Source: FEN-680 sp036845225
GTDB taxonomy: Bacteria; Actinomycetota; Geothermincolia; Fen-727; Anoxymicrobiaceae
Reading direction: 5' to 3'
Length of the DNA stretch: 64,000 nucleotides
Assembly (NCBI GenBank): GCA_036845225.1
Contig: DAIUEJ010000001.1
Span: 62,001-126,000, forward strand
Both the position numbers and the translations under genes were made by a program. This document shows positions 32,789 to 41,910 of the stretch, one piece after another (position 1 is the first letter of the stretch; every line of letters starts with the position of its first letter). The notes under the pieces are model-generated. The model searched no databases and was not told the origin of the DNA. It was given only the letters and a program-made list of their open reading frames with translations.

Positions 32789-34007
32789 CTCCGGCGCGGG
32801 CCCTTGCCCTGGCGGGACTCTTCTCCGCGACCGGGACGTAACCGAACTTGCGCACGGACGCGAGCATCGCGCGCACATTCTCCGGCTTCGCGTTGGGTGG
32901 TATCTCGCAGCCGGCTGCCATTATGAACCCGCCGCCCAGGCCTACTTCCTCTATCAGCCGGTGACAGTACTCTTCGACCTCTTGCGGCGAGCCGAGGCAG
33001 AGCATCGTAGCCGGGACGTCTCCCATGATGCAGACGCGGTCGCCGATAGCCCTCTTCGCCAGGAAGATGTCCGTGGACCCGTCGAACTGCGCGATGCAGC
33101 GGCCCGCCGGCAGCTGGCGCAGCGCCTTCAGGTTGCGGTCCCAGTTGCCGTCCAGGTGCAGGACCGGCGAGATGCCGGCCGAGACCAGCTTGTCCACCAG
33201 GTCTTTCAGCGACGGGAACGAGAGCTCCGCGAACATCTGGGGAGATATGAAATCGTTGGAGGAGCGGTGGAGGAATATCTCGGCGCGCGGCACGCCCATG
33301 AGCTTTGTGATCAGGCGCGTCACGAAGCAGTAGCTGTCGGTCAGGGCGTCGGCCGCCTCGGCCACCACCTCCGGGTGCCGCATGCAGTCCCTTACGAACG
33401 CGGGCAGGCCCCTCGCGAGCGAGAAGCTATCGAAGGCCGCCTCGGGCAGGAAGCCGTAGAGAGTAGTCACGCCCCGCCTGTTCCAGGAAGAGAACTCGCG
33501 CCGCCAGCCCGCGAGGTGCATCGCGAGGCGCGGGACGACGTGGGCGTACGCGCGCCGCCCGCTCGGGAGGTCCCAGGCGCGCGCGATCATCTCGACGAAG
33601 AAAGCGAAGTACGCAAGGCGCCTGTGGTCGCGGCCCCAGCCGATCACCTTCTCGTAGTCGTCCTCTTTCATGAGCTCGCCCTCGACGAGCTGGCAGATGC
33701 TGCCGGGGTCGAGGTCGATGCCCGGCCACCTCGCCTTCATAGGCATGATGAAGGTATAGACGACGGGATAGCGCGGGTTGACGGGGTAATAGATGTCCCA
33801 CGGCCCCAGCTCCTCGAAGCAGAGGTCCATGGCCGCGCGGTATTTCCGGGGGTCGGCCCAGAGCTCGTGGAAGTCGATGCCGGCGAAGCTCGCCGCGAAG
33901 TTGTAGATGAACGTGCAGGAAGGGACCCGGTCCGGCACCTGGAGGTTGATGGCTGCCTGGAGGCGTTGTTCGGAGGTGAGAGCGTCTTCTTCGTAGAGCG
34001 TCTTCAT
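32757..34007 (-). CDS. Uroporphyrinogen decarboxylase-family protein (MtaA/CmuA-like methyltransferase group)
   Basis: 416 residues with the UroD TIM-barrel fold. N-terminal TSEQRLQAAINLQVPDRVPS, mid-region TDSYCFVTRLITKLM, LHLDGNWDRNLKALRQL and the closing GGGFIMAAGCEIPPNAKPEN. The His of LHLDGN and Cys of AAGCEIPPNA match the Zn-binding ligands of corrinoid-dependent methyltransferases rather than the active site of heme-pathway HemE. Likely transfers a methyl group between a corrinoid protein or substrate and a thiol. No corrinoid protein is adjacent. Its 3' end overlaps the Rrf2 gene convergently by 32 bases. Confidence 0.82.
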   Translation of the reverse strand: MKTLYEEDALTSEQRLQAAINLQVPDRVPSCTFIYNFAASFAGIDFHELWADPRKYRAAMDLCFEELGPWDIYYPVNPRYPVVYTFIMPMKARWPGIDLDPGSICQLVEGELMKEDDYEKVIGWGRDHRRLAYFAFFVEMIARAWDLPSGRRAYAHVVPRLAMHLAGWRREFSSWNRRGVTTLYGFLPEAAFDSFSLARGLPAFVRDCMRHPEVVAEAADALTDSYCFVTRLITKLMGVPRAEIFLHRSSNDFISPQMFAELSFPSLKDLVDKLVSAGISPVLHLDGNWDRNLKALRQLPAGRCIAQFDGSTDIFLAKRAIGDRVCIMGDVPATMLCLGSPQEVEEYCHRLIEEVGLGGGFIMAAGCEIPPNAKPENVRAMLASVRKFGYVPVAEKSPARARARAGVRTVAFPSVP

Positions 34008-34050
34008 GAGTCCCTCCCGCGCCCCGGCTACACAGGCAAACTGCTACGCT

Positions 34051-34056
34051 TATAAT
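34051..34056 (+). promoter_or_regulatory. -10 box for the cysteine desulfurase gene
   Basis: TATAAT 56 bases before ATG 34112, in the divergent gap next to the UroD-family gene. Confidence 0.45.
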
Positions 34057-34111
34057 ACAGCCAGCGGGTCGAAGAGATACGGGCCATGCGGCTCGAAAAG
34101 GGGTGTCTGCG

Positions 34112-35269
34112 ATGAGGACCATCTATCTGGACCACGCGGCGACCACGCCTCCGGCGGCCGAGGTCGCGGCTGCGATGCGGCCGTACCTCGAGGAGAAGTA
34201 CGGCAACCCTTCGGCCCTGTACGCGATCGGGCGCGAATCGCGGCAGGGTATCGAGGACGCTCGGCGCAACGTAGCTTCGCTCATCGGCGCTTCGACGGAA
34301 GAGGTCTACTTCACGTCGGGGGGCAGCGAGTCGGACAACATGGCCGTGAACGGGGTCCTGCTTGCCGCGCGCGGCGAGCGCACGCACGTCGTCACCACGA
34401 CCATCGAGCACCATGCCGTGCTTGAGACGGTGGAGTTCGTGGCGAAGCACGGCTACGGCTCGACCGTGGTGGCGGTTGACTCCACCGGCCTGGTCGACCC
34501 GGAGGACATCCGAAAAGCGATCAAGCCGGAGACGGCGCTCGTCTCGGTGATGCACGCCAACAACGAGGTCGGGACGATCGAGCCGATCGCCGAGATCTCG
34601 AAGGTGTGCCGCGAGGCGGGGGTCTACCTGCATACCGACGCGGTACAGACGGTCGGCAACATTCCCGTCGATGTGGAGGAACTGGGCGTCGACATCCTCT
34701 CGATGTCAGGGCACAAGCTTTACGGCCCCAAGGGAGTGGGCGCGATCTACATCAGGAAAGGCACGAAGATATCGAGGTTCATCCACGGGGGCGAGCAGGA
34801 GCGCGGCATGCGGGCCGGGACCGAGAACATCGGCGGCATCGCCGGGCTCGGCGCGGCGGCGGAGCTTGCCTCCCTGGAGATGGACGCCAAGGTCCCACGT
34901 ATTACCGCGCTGCGCGACAGGCTGATAGAAGGCCTGCAGGGTTCGATAGACGACCTGTTCCTCAACGGGCACCCCGAGAGACGGCTACCGAACAACGTGC
35001 ACATCGGCGTCCGCTTCATCGAGGGGGAGGCCATCTGCCTGCAACTGGACACTGTTGGCATCTGCGCGTCGACCGGCTCGGCGTGCTCGAGTGAGGCTCT
35101 CGAGCCGTCGCATGTCCTGCTCGCCATCGGCGTGCCGACCCTGGAGGCGCACGGCTCGGTGAGGTTCTCGCTTGGTCGTGGCACGACCTCTGAGGAGATT
35201 GACTACGTGATCGAGAACCTGCCACCTATCGTGAAACGCCTGCGCGCGATGTCCCCGCTCTCAAAATGA
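34112..35269 (+). CDS. nifS: Cysteine desulfurase (NifS/IscS class)
   Basis: PLP enzyme taking sulfur from cysteine for Fe-S clusters or thio-modification. 385 residues from ATG 34112. Group I features: YLDHAATTPP start, TSGGSESDNMA, EHHAVLE, the PLP-binding Lys in MSGHKLYGPKGVGA near 205, and the catalytic-loop Cys in STGSACSSEALEPSHVL near 325. The genome's many Fe-S enzymes need such a protein. No iscU or mnmA is adjacent. Its TGA stop falls inside the first arm of a 35-bp inverted repeat. Confidence 0.95.
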   Translation: MRTIYLDHAATTPPAAEVAAAMRPYLEEKYGNPSALYAIGRESRQGIEDARRNVASLIGASTEEVYFTSGGSESDNMAVNGVLLAARGERTHVVTTTIEHHAVLETVEFVAKHGYGSTVVAVDSTGLVDPEDIRKAIKPETALVSVMHANNEVGTIEPIAEISKVCREAGVYLHTDAVQTVGNIPVDVEELGVDILSMSGHKLYGPKGVGAIYIRKGTKISRFIHGGEQERGMRAGTENIGGIAGLGAAAELASLEMDAKVPRITALRDRLIEGLQGSIDDLFLNGHPERRLPNNVHIGVRFIEGEAICLQLDTVGICASTGSACSSEALEPSHVLLAIGVPTLEAHGSVRFSLGRGTTSEEIDYVIENLPPIVKRLRAMSPLSK

Positions 35270-35365
35270 CGTCGTTCGTTTTCCACTTTTCTTTACACTT
35301 TCCGGTGGCATACCACGGCCAGAAATAAATAAGTGTAAAGAAAAGTGGAAAACGAACGACGTCAT
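35266..35365. repeat. Palindromic element with perfect 35-bp arms between two convergent genes
   Basis: Arms 35266-35300 and 35331-35365 are exact reverse complements around a 30-bp loop that itself has GTGG/CCAC. Each arm contains the TGA stop of the flanking gene at the same internal position. Related by sequence to 52219-52330 (TTTTCCACTT ... TACACTT). Confidence 0.92.
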
Positions 35366-36123
35366 ACTCGGTCGAGGGCGAAGTCGAACTTTTTCTCCCC
35401 GGTCATGAACTTGTCCAGGTCTTCCCCGTCGTAGAGCTTGGTGACGATCCGCCTGACCTTCGCGGCGATCTGGTCGATGACGAACTTCGTCTCCTCGTCG
35501 CCGTAGTAGGGCGTCAGGTCGATCGGCCGCCCGATCCTGCAGGTCACGTGCCGGTACGTGATGAGCTCTATCCCTTTCTTCGCCATCGGGTGGTCCACGA
35601 ACAGGGACACCAGTGACCCGGGAATCTTGATGATCTCCTTCTCTTCGCTCGCGACTATCGCCACGGGGATGATGGGGGCGCGGTTCTCGATAGCGAGCTT
35701 GGCGAAGCCGGTCTTGAACGCGGCGATCTTGCTCGCGCTGTACACGTGCATGAACGACTCGATGCCCTCGGGGAAGATGCCTATCAGCTCGCCGTTGGAG
35801 AGGAGCCGCGCCGCCTCGTCGAGGCTTTGGTCCCCCGCCTCCCCGCCGTAGATGTTCATCTTGAAGAAGCCGACCAGCTTGAAGAGGTGCTCGGTCCCCG
35901 GTACCGCATACAGGTGCGAGCCCGCCGCGAAGTTTACGAAACGCTCGATGCAGTATCCGATCACCAGCGGGTCGGCATAAGAGCGGTGGTTCGCAACCAG
36001 AACGCCCCCACCGTCCTCCGGGATGTTATCTTCGCCCTCCGCGTGCATCCGGAGGTGCAAGGAGTACAGAGGCCCGAGCGTGAGCCTCAGGCTCTCGATG
36101 AAAAGCATGCTGGTGATGTTCAA
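35362..36123 (-). CDS. plsC: 1-acyl-sn-glycerol-3-phosphate acyltransferase (PlsC family)
   Basis: 253 residues. Acyltransferase block I VANHRSYADP (His46, Asp51) and block III IGIFPEGIESF near 115 are present; block II-type FFKMNIYGG lies between. N-terminal hydrophobic helix suggests membrane association. It acylates lysophosphatidate or a related acceptor in lipid synthesis. The start is read as TTG 36123 after GAGAGGA. The Ser/Tyr-rich acceptor loop is normal. Stop codon lies in the arm of the palindromic element shared with nifS. Confidence 0.88.
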   Translation of the reverse strand: MNITSMLFIESLRLTLGPLYSLHLRMHAEGEDNIPEDGGGVLVANHRSYADPLVIGYCIERFVNFAAGSHLYAVPGTEHLFKLVGFFKMNIYGGEAGDQSLDEAARLLSNGELIGIFPEGIESFMHVYSASKIAAFKTGFAKLAIENRAPIIPVAIVASEEKEIIKIPGSLVSLFVDHPMAKKGIELITYRHVTCRIGRPIDLTPYYGDEETKFVIDQIAAKVRRIVTKLYDGEDLDKFMTGEKKFDFALDRV

Positions 36124-36150
36124 GCCCGGTCCTCTCCCGCCCGAGGCGTA

Positions 36151-37238
36151 TCAGGCGCTGATGACGTAGGAGCCGTGCATGCGCTCCCGTTCCTTCCAGT
36201 CGATTTCGGAGGAGCGCCCGGTGAGCGCCTCCAGGCCGGCCGCGATCTTGGCCGCGTAGAGGTTCTGGTGGTATGCGTTCTTTACCTCTACCGCGACCGT
36301 GCCGTCGGAAGCCTCGAACTCCTCCGGGTATCCGAGGCCGCGCAGCGCCAACTCGAAGAGGTACTGGTCCCAGAAATCTTCCGGGGTCTCTTTCTTGAGG
36401 GCCTCTTTAGTGCGGTAGAGGGTGTAGGATTTCTGACCGCCGTAGACGATGCCCATCACCTCTTCGCCCAGCTCGCGCTCGAGCTCGCGGAGAGTGGAGT
36501 TCAGCGACTGCACCGCGATCATGTCCTCCCGCTTGCCGGTGAGGGGGTTGATGATCTCGCCCCTGTCGAGGTTCCACTTCAGGCGGCGCGAGGCTTCCAG
36601 CGGCGTGCGGCATTTTTCGCACCGCGCGAACTGGAGGGGACCGGTCCCGGCCTCTACCTCCTCGAGGTACAGCCTGCCCTCGGACTCGGGCTTCTCCTCG
36701 GCGTGCGTGAGGTGGACCACCAGGTCGTCCCCATCGAACTTGTAGCCGACCCGCGAGCCGGGCATCTGCTCCACCGATTCGTATACGCCTTGAGTCGAAC
36801 CCAGCGCCATGGGAACTACGGCGGGGTTGGTGAACCTCACCACGGTCAGGTGGTCACCCGCCTTGTAGCTCTCGACCTTCGCGCGCCCCGCCCCCGGCCC
36901 GCCAGGTCGTTGCCCATGCCCCAGACCAGGAGCCTCGCGAGCCACTGCGGGCGCAGCATGCGCCAGTTGGGGACCTTCTTCGCGTCGATGTTCCAGTAGA
37001 GCGCCTTGACCATGTCGTAGAGGTCTTTGCCGATGTACTTCTGCGCCTCCACGACTATGTGCTCGATGGGGGCGCCGATGGTGAGCGCGAGCTTGTCGTA
37101 GATCGCATCCCACTCGTCCACTTCCAGGAACATCAGCGGGATCTTAGGCTTGAGGCTCCCGACGATCGTGCCGTAGCTGTGCCACTCCATGAACTTTGCG
37201 AATCGGCGAGGAAAACCGCATTGAGGGCACCGTCGCAT
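36151..37238 (-). pseudogene. Zinc-ribbon protein of unknown function, disrupted by one frameshift
   Basis: Begins at ATG 37238 after AAGGAGG: RRCPQCGFPRRFAKFMEWHS, then FLEVDEWDAIYDKLALTIGA and KVPNWRMLRPQWLARLLVWG. Near 36880-36905, in a run of Cs and Gs, the reading passes to another frame (AKVESYKAGDHLTVVRFTNP) and continues to the stop at 36151. A second Cys pair (FARCEKCRTPLEASRR) in the downstream half may complete a zinc site. About 360 residues if joined. The family is unknown to me. The shift lies in a low-complexity GC stretch, so a sequencing error is as likely as real decay. Confidence 0.7.
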
Positions 37239-37303
37239 CTCTCCTCCTTGAGCCGCAGACACCAGGTCAGTCGGCGGGTCGGAGACCAGTCTTGAATATA
37301 CTA

Positions 37304-40300
37304 TCAGACGGCAAGTGGCTCGAGGTCGCTCGCTATGAGCGAGATGCCGCCCGCCCGGTCGCTCACCCGCCCGGTCACCCGCAGGATGCGCGACACGCCG
37401 ATGAGCGCGCCGAACCGCTCGTACTCCTTCGGGAAGATGGTCGCCTCGAAGGTGCCCGAGAGGTCCTCAAGGGTGAGGAACTCCATGTATTCGCGCTTCT
37501 TCGTGATGGCGCGGCGCTGGGCGATGAGCCATCCCACCATGCTGACCGTCTCGCCGAGGTGGCGCTCCAGGTCGTTGCTCCTGACCCGCGCGCCCGCCAT
37601 CTCACCGGGGACGAGTATCTCGAGCGGGTGGGAGGTGACGCTCGCTTCCAGGTACTCGAGCTCCATGCGGAGCTTCTGCATCGGCGTGTAATCCGGGAGG
37701 CGCGGTAGCGGCGTGGTCGGGCTGACCTTGGCGATGTGCAGAGGGAGGGTGAGCTCTTGTTCGTCCCCCTCACCCCGACCGTCTCCCCCGAGGGGAGAGG
37801 GAGAAACGGGGCAATGGGGGCGGCGGCCGTCGCGGCGCACCTGAGGGTACATCATGGCGAGCTTCCACAGCAGCTCGGGGCGCGTGTGGTCGAAAGAATC
37901 GAACGCCCCGCACTTGATGAGCGTCGCGACCTCTTCCTCCGTGGTCTCGACCCGCGAGAGGAAGTCGGAGAGAGACACGAACGGGAACTTCTCACGCGCC
38001 TGCACGATGGACTCGACCGTGAGGTAGGTGATGCCCTTGACCCGCAGCAGGCCGAAGAAGAGCGTCCCGTCCTTCACCTGGAAGTCGGGCTCGCTTTTGT
38101 TGATGTCGGGCAGCGCGACGTGCACGCCGAGGCGCTTCGCCTCCTCTATATATACAGAGGGGTGGTAGAAACCGGCCTCGTTGACCAGCACCGCCGCCAT
38201 GAACTCGGCGGGGAAGTGCGCCTTGAGGTAGGCCGCCTGGTAGGAGAACTCGCCGTAGGTCGCCGCGTGCGCCTTGCAGAATCCGTAGCCCGAGAACTTC
38301 GCGAGGCTCTCGAAGATGGCCTTCGCCGAAGGCTCGCTCATGCCGTTCGCCCTTGCCCCCTGAAGGAACCGGGCCCGCAGCGTCTCCATCTGCTCGGGCG
38401 AGCGCGCCTTTCCCATCGCGCGCCGCAGGCCGTCGGCGTCCGAGAGCGTGAAGCCCGCCAGGGCGACCGCGGCCCGCATGACCTGCTCCTGGTAGACGAA
38501 AGTGCCGAGCGACTCCGAGAGGATCGGCTCGAGCGAGGGGTGCAGGTAGACCAGCGGCTCGCGGCCGGCGCGGCGCAGCAGGAACAGCTCCTTCATGCCG
38601 CTGCCCGAGGCGCCCGGGCGGATGAGCGCGATGGAGAGCGTGAGGTCCTCTATGTCCCTGCACTTCATCGCCTGCAGGAGCGAGCGCATTGCCGGGCTCT
38701 CTATCTGGAAGACACCGAGCGTGCGCCCCTCGGACAGGATGCGCAGGGTCTCCGGGTCCTCGCGCGGGAGGTGGTCCACCTCGATCCGCACCCCGTGGTT
38801 CTTTGCCGCCCAGGTCGAGGTGTCCTCGATGACCGAGAGCCCCTTCTGCCCGAGTATGTCCATCTTGATGAGCCCCATGCGCTCGATCGGCCCCATGTCG
38901 TACTGCGTTATCACGAGCCCCTTGGTCGCGCGCTCGAGGGGGACCAGGTCGGTCAGCGGGCGGTCGGCGATGACCACCCCGCCGACGTGGATGGACAGGT
39001 GGCGCGGGAAGCCGTCCAGGTGGTCGCAGATGTCCAGGATGCTGCGGTACGGCTCGCGGTCGAGCGGCAGGCGCCCGCGGTAGGAAGCGATGCCCTCGGC
39101 GACGGTGGAGATCTGGCTCGCGCGGCAGTGCGGGATGCTGCGGCTGAACTCGTCCACCTCTTCCGGCGGGAGCCCGAGCGCCTTGGCGATGTCGCGGACC
39201 GCCATGCGCGCCTTCATGGTGGCATACGTGCATATCATCGCCACGCGGTCGGACCCGAAGCGCCGGTAGATGTAGTCGAGCACCTCGTCGCGCCGGCACG
39301 CGCTCACGTCCAGGTCGATGTCGGGCGGGTCGTCGCGGGCCGGCGAGAGGAACCGCTCGAAGTAGAGGTCGTGCTCGATCGGGTCGATGTAGGTGATGCC
39401 GAGGACGTAGGCGACCATGCTCCCCGCGGCCGAACCGCGGCCCGCGGCGGGGATGCCCCGGTCGTGGCAGTACTTCGCGATGTCGTGGACCACCAGGAAG
39501 TACGGCGTGAAACCCATGGCGTTTATGGTGTCCAGCTCGAAGTGGAGGCGCTCGAGGGCGGCGCCGGGCAGCGGGTGGTAGCGGCGCGCGGCCCCCTCGA
39601 AGCAGAGCTTGGTCAGGTGGCTGAAGGCGGTCTCTCCGGCGGGGAGGTCGGCCGCAGGGAACAGCCACTCTCCCAGCCGGAAGCGGAAGTCGCACCCTTC
39701 TGCTATCTCGCGCGTGTTGGCGGTGGCGTCGGGCGCGTTGCAGTAGGGGTAATCGGCGAACAGGCGCTCCATCGCCCCGGCGGGCTTGAGCCAGGACTCG
39801 GCGTCGGCGGACTCGCCGTCGGGCACGCGGGTGACCGGGCAGATGAGCCGGACGGCGCAGAGCGTGCGGTGGACGTCGTAGTCCTCGCGCGCGGCGAACG
39901 CGACGCGGTTGCTCGCGGCGCACCGGATGCCCTGGCTGCGGGCGGCCTCGATGAGGCGCTCGGAGGCGATGTGGCTGGCGGGCGTGCCGTCGTTCACCAG
40001 CTCGGCGTAGAGGGCGTCGCCGAATATCGCTTCCAGCGGGCCGAGGAGGGCGGCGTCCCCCGAGAGCGCGAACAGACCGCCGGAGAGGGCCTCCAGCCGC
40101 TCGAGCGGCAGGGGCTCCTCCCCCAGTCGGCGCTCGGTGACGGCGCGGCAGAGGTTGCTGTATCCCTCGTCGTTGCGTGCGAGCAGGATGACGCGGGAGT
40201 TCCCTTCTCCCTCTCCCCGGGGGGGAGAGGGTCGGGGTGAGGGGGATCCGATGGAAAGGTCGCAGCCGATTATCGGCTTGATGCCGGCCGCTGTCGCTTT

Positions 40301-40459
40301 CTCAAAGAACGGGACCGCGGCGTACAGCCCGTCGCGGTCGGTTAAAGCCAGGGCGTCCATCTCGAGAGAGGCGCAGCGCTCGAGGAGGGCGTCCACGGAG
40401 GAGCCGCCGTAGAGGAGGCTGAAATTGCTGTGGCAGTTCAGGTGGACGAAGCGGTTCAT
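37304..40459 (-). CDS. dnaE2: DNA polymerase III alpha, DnaE2-type error-prone polymerase
   Basis: C-family polymerase, 1051 residues, the length of DnaE2/ImuC rather than replicative DnaE. PHP domain at 1-260 (VHLNCHSNFSLL), palm with AAGRGSAAGSMVAYVLGIT and PDIDLDVSACRRDEVLDYI near 385, fingers GYGFCKAHAATYGEFSY, and an OB fold near the end (VSMVGWLIAQRRAITKK). The first PHP motif reads HLNCH and not the usual H-x-H-S. Two palindromic repeats lie in frame (residues about 70-85 and 880-900), encoding SPSPRPSPPRGEGEG and SPSPLGGDGRGEG. It follows dinB and lexA in the same direction, so an SOS-induced translesion role is likely. Confidence 0.88.
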   Translation of the reverse strand: MNRFVHLNCHSNFSLLYGGSSVDALLERCASLEMDALALTDRDGLYAAVPFFEKATAAGIKPIIGCDLSIGSPSPRPSPPRGEGEGNSRVILLARNDEGYSNLCRAVTERRLGEEPLPLERLEALSGGLFALSGDAALLGPLEAIFGDALYAELVNDGTPASHIASERLIEAARSQGIRCAASNRVAFAAREDYDVHRTLCAVRLICPVTRVPDGESADAESWLKPAGAMERLFADYPYCNAPDATANTREIAEGCDFRFRLGEWLFPAADLPAGETAFSHLTKLCFEGAARRYHPLPGAALERLHFELDTINAMGFTPYFLVVHDIAKYCHDRGIPAAGRGSAAGSMVAYVLGITYIDPIEHDLYFERFLSPARDDPPDIDLDVSACRRDEVLDYIYRRFGSDRVAMICTYATMKARMAVRDIAKALGLPPEEVDEFSRSIPHCRASQISTVAEGIASYRGRLPLDREPYRSILDICDHLDGFPRHLSIHVGGVVIADRPLTDLVPLERATKGLVITQYDMGPIERMGLIKMDILGQKGLSVIEDTSTWAAKNHGVRIEVDHLPREDPETLRILSEGRTLGVFQIESPAMRSLLQAMKCRDIEDLTLSIALIRPGASGSGMKELFLLRRAGREPLVYLHPSLEPILSESLGTFVYQEQVMRAAVALAGFTLSDADGLRRAMGKARSPEQMETLRARFLQGARANGMSEPSAKAIFESLAKFSGYGFCKAHAATYGEFSYQAAYLKAHFPAEFMAAVLVNEAGFYHPSVYIEEAKRLGVHVALPDINKSEPDFQVKDGTLFFGLLRVKGITYLTVESIVQAREKFPFVSLSDFLSRVETTEEEVATLIKCGAFDSFDHTRPELLWKLAMMYPQVRRDGRRPHCPVSPSPLGGDGRGEGDEQELTLPLHIAKVSPTTPLPRLPDYTPMQKLRMELEYLEASVTSHPLEILVPGEMAGARVRSNDLERHLGETVSMVGWLIAQRRAITKKREYMEFLTLEDLSGTFEATIFPKEYERFGALIGVSRILRVTGRVSDRAGGISLIASDLEPLAV
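37766..37812. repeat. Palindromic repeat inserted in frame in the dnaE2 gene (copy 2)
   Basis: CCCCTCACCCCGAC followed by CTCCCCCGAGGGGAGAGG. It is the reverse complement of the copy at 40209-40245 over most of its length. Encodes a Pro/Gly/Arg-rich loop without breaking the frame. Confidence 0.8.
40209..40245. repeat. Palindromic repeat inserted in frame in the dnaE2 gene (copy 1)
   Basis: CCCTCTCCCCGGGGGGGAGA followed by GGGTCGGGGTGAGGG. It interrupts the PHP domain between CDLSIG and SRVILLARNDEG, where other C-family polymerases have only a short variable loop. Confidence 0.8.
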
Positions 40460-40508
40460 CTCTTGTCATCTCACCACTGCGTCCGCGCACGACGGACCTC
40501 CTTCAGTC

Positions 40509-41762
40509 TCACCTGCAGTCCCGCCCCCTCGCCGGGCCGCCGCGGCCGGGTACCAGCGCGGCGGTGCTCCCCCTGACTATCGAAGAAAAGCCGTAGCGCT
40601 CGCGGATGCGGTCGACGCTCTCGTTGAGGCTGTCCATCTTGAGGCTGCAGAGGCCCTCGCCACCTTCCGCGTCTCCGGCGCTCACCGCGAACAGTTCGCC
40701 CTGGCAGCCGGCGGTCACCAGGCCGGACAGGGCGACGCCCACCAGCCTGATGCGCACGCCGCTGTCCATCAGCCTGTCGAAGAGGTCGAGCGCGGTCCGG
40801 TAGACGACCTGCTCCTGGTCGGTGGGGATCTCGAGCGTGCGGAATTTCATGTAGGTCCTGAAGTCGGAGTGGCGCAGCTTCACGGCTATCCTGGTGGTCG
40901 AAAGGCCGTCGGAGCGCAGCGCCAGGCAGCACCTCTCCGACAGCAGCAGCAGGGTGGAGCGGACCATCTCGTAGTCGATGGTGTCGACGTCGTAGGTGGT
41001 CTCGCGGCTCACCGACTTGGGCAGCCTGCCTTCGGAGAGGCGCCTATTGTCAACCCCCCGCGCGTGCTCGTGGAGCACCCGGCCCCACGAGCCGAGGACG
41101 CTCTCGAGAGCCTCGACGGGCAGGAGCGTCAGGTCGCCCACGGTGCGGATGCCGAGGTCATGGAGGGAAGCGCGGCAGACGGGCCCGACCCCGGGCAGCT
41201 TTTCGACAGGCAGAGGGGACAGGAACGAGAGCTCCTCACCGGGCTTGATCTCGAGAAAGCCGTTCGGCTTGGCGGCCGCGGAGGCGACCTTGCTCACGAC
41301 CTTGGCAGCCGATAAGCCACCGGAGGCGGGGAGGCCGAGCTCGTCCGCTATGCGCTTGCGTATCTCACGGGTGACGTCTCCGGGATCTCCGAACGCGAGC
41401 CGGCATCCCGACAGGTCGAGGTAAGCCTCGTCTATGCCCGCGTGCTCGATGAGCGGCGTGTACTCGTCGAGGATGTCGCGGACGAGGCCCGAGTAGTGGA
41501 TGTACGCCTTGAAGTTGCCTGGCAGGTAGACCGCGTGCGGGCAGAGCTTGCCGGCCTTCGCCAGCGGCATCGCCGAGTGGACGCCGTACTCGCGCGCCTC
41601 GTAAGAGCAGGCGGCCACGACGCCCCGCTGCGACGGGTCGCCGCCGACTATCACCGGCTTGCCCTCCAGGGATGCATCGAACAGCCGCTCGACCGAGCAG
41701 AAGAACGTGTCCATGTCTATGTGGAGTATCGCGCGTGCTTTATTCTTTGTCGTTGCTTTCAT
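40509..41762 (-). CDS. dinB: Y-family DNA polymerase IV
   Basis: Translesion polymerase, 417 residues from ATG 41762. Catalytic acidic residues are intact: HIDMDTFFCSVE near 16-18 and GIDEAYLDLSG, so this is an active DinB rather than an inactive ImuB. PGVGPVCRASLHDLGI is the helix-hairpin-helix, and a little-finger domain occupies the C-terminal 120 residues. It ends with a basic tail and lacks a clear beta-clamp motif by eye. A longer in-frame reading to 41849 would run through a dispersed repeat. Lies between lexA and dnaE2 on the same strand. Confidence 0.92.
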   Translation of the reverse strand: MKATTKNKARAILHIDMDTFFCSVERLFDASLEGKPVIVGGDPSQRGVVAACSYEAREYGVHSAMPLAKAGKLCPHAVYLPGNFKAYIHYSGLVRDILDEYTPLIEHAGIDEAYLDLSGCRLAFGDPGDVTREIRKRIADELGLPASGGLSAAKVVSKVASAAAKPNGFLEIKPGEELSFLSPLPVEKLPGVGPVCRASLHDLGIRTVGDLTLLPVEALESVLGSWGRVLHEHARGVDNRRLSEGRLPKSVSRETTYDVDTIDYEMVRSTLLLLSERCCLALRSDGLSTTRIAVKLRHSDFRTYMKFRTLEIPTDQEQVVYRTALDLFDRLMDSGVRIRLVGVALSGLVTAGCQGELFAVSAGDAEGGEGLCSLKMDSLNESVDRIRERYGFSSIVRGSTAALVPGRGGPARGRDCR

Positions 41763-41779
41763 CGCTTGCCGCCGTTCTT

Positions 41780-41905
41780 TGCTGTGACTCGCCGGTCGTG
41801 CATCGCTCTGCGACGCAACACCGGCGTAAAGATTGAGGTGCCAATGCACCGTTGGGTCAGGATAAATCCTGCCCCCTGCGGTCAGGATAAATCCTGCCCG
41901 GCTGG
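41780..41905. repeat. Dispersed repeat, copy A, between lexA and dinB
   Basis: Starts TGCTGTGACTCGCCGGTCGT; includes an imperfect hairpin (GCCGGT ... ACCGGC), a GGTGCCAATGCACC palindrome, and two tandem GTCAGGATAAATCCTGCC hairpins. Closely matches 63893-63996; part recurs at 60631-60675. Confidence 0.85.
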
Positions 41906-41910
41906 GGCCC

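Noticed and set aside
37736..40240. 834-codon plus-strand frame opposite dnaE2
   Set aside because: Shadow of the polymerase gene; no recognisable domain and no ribosome site.
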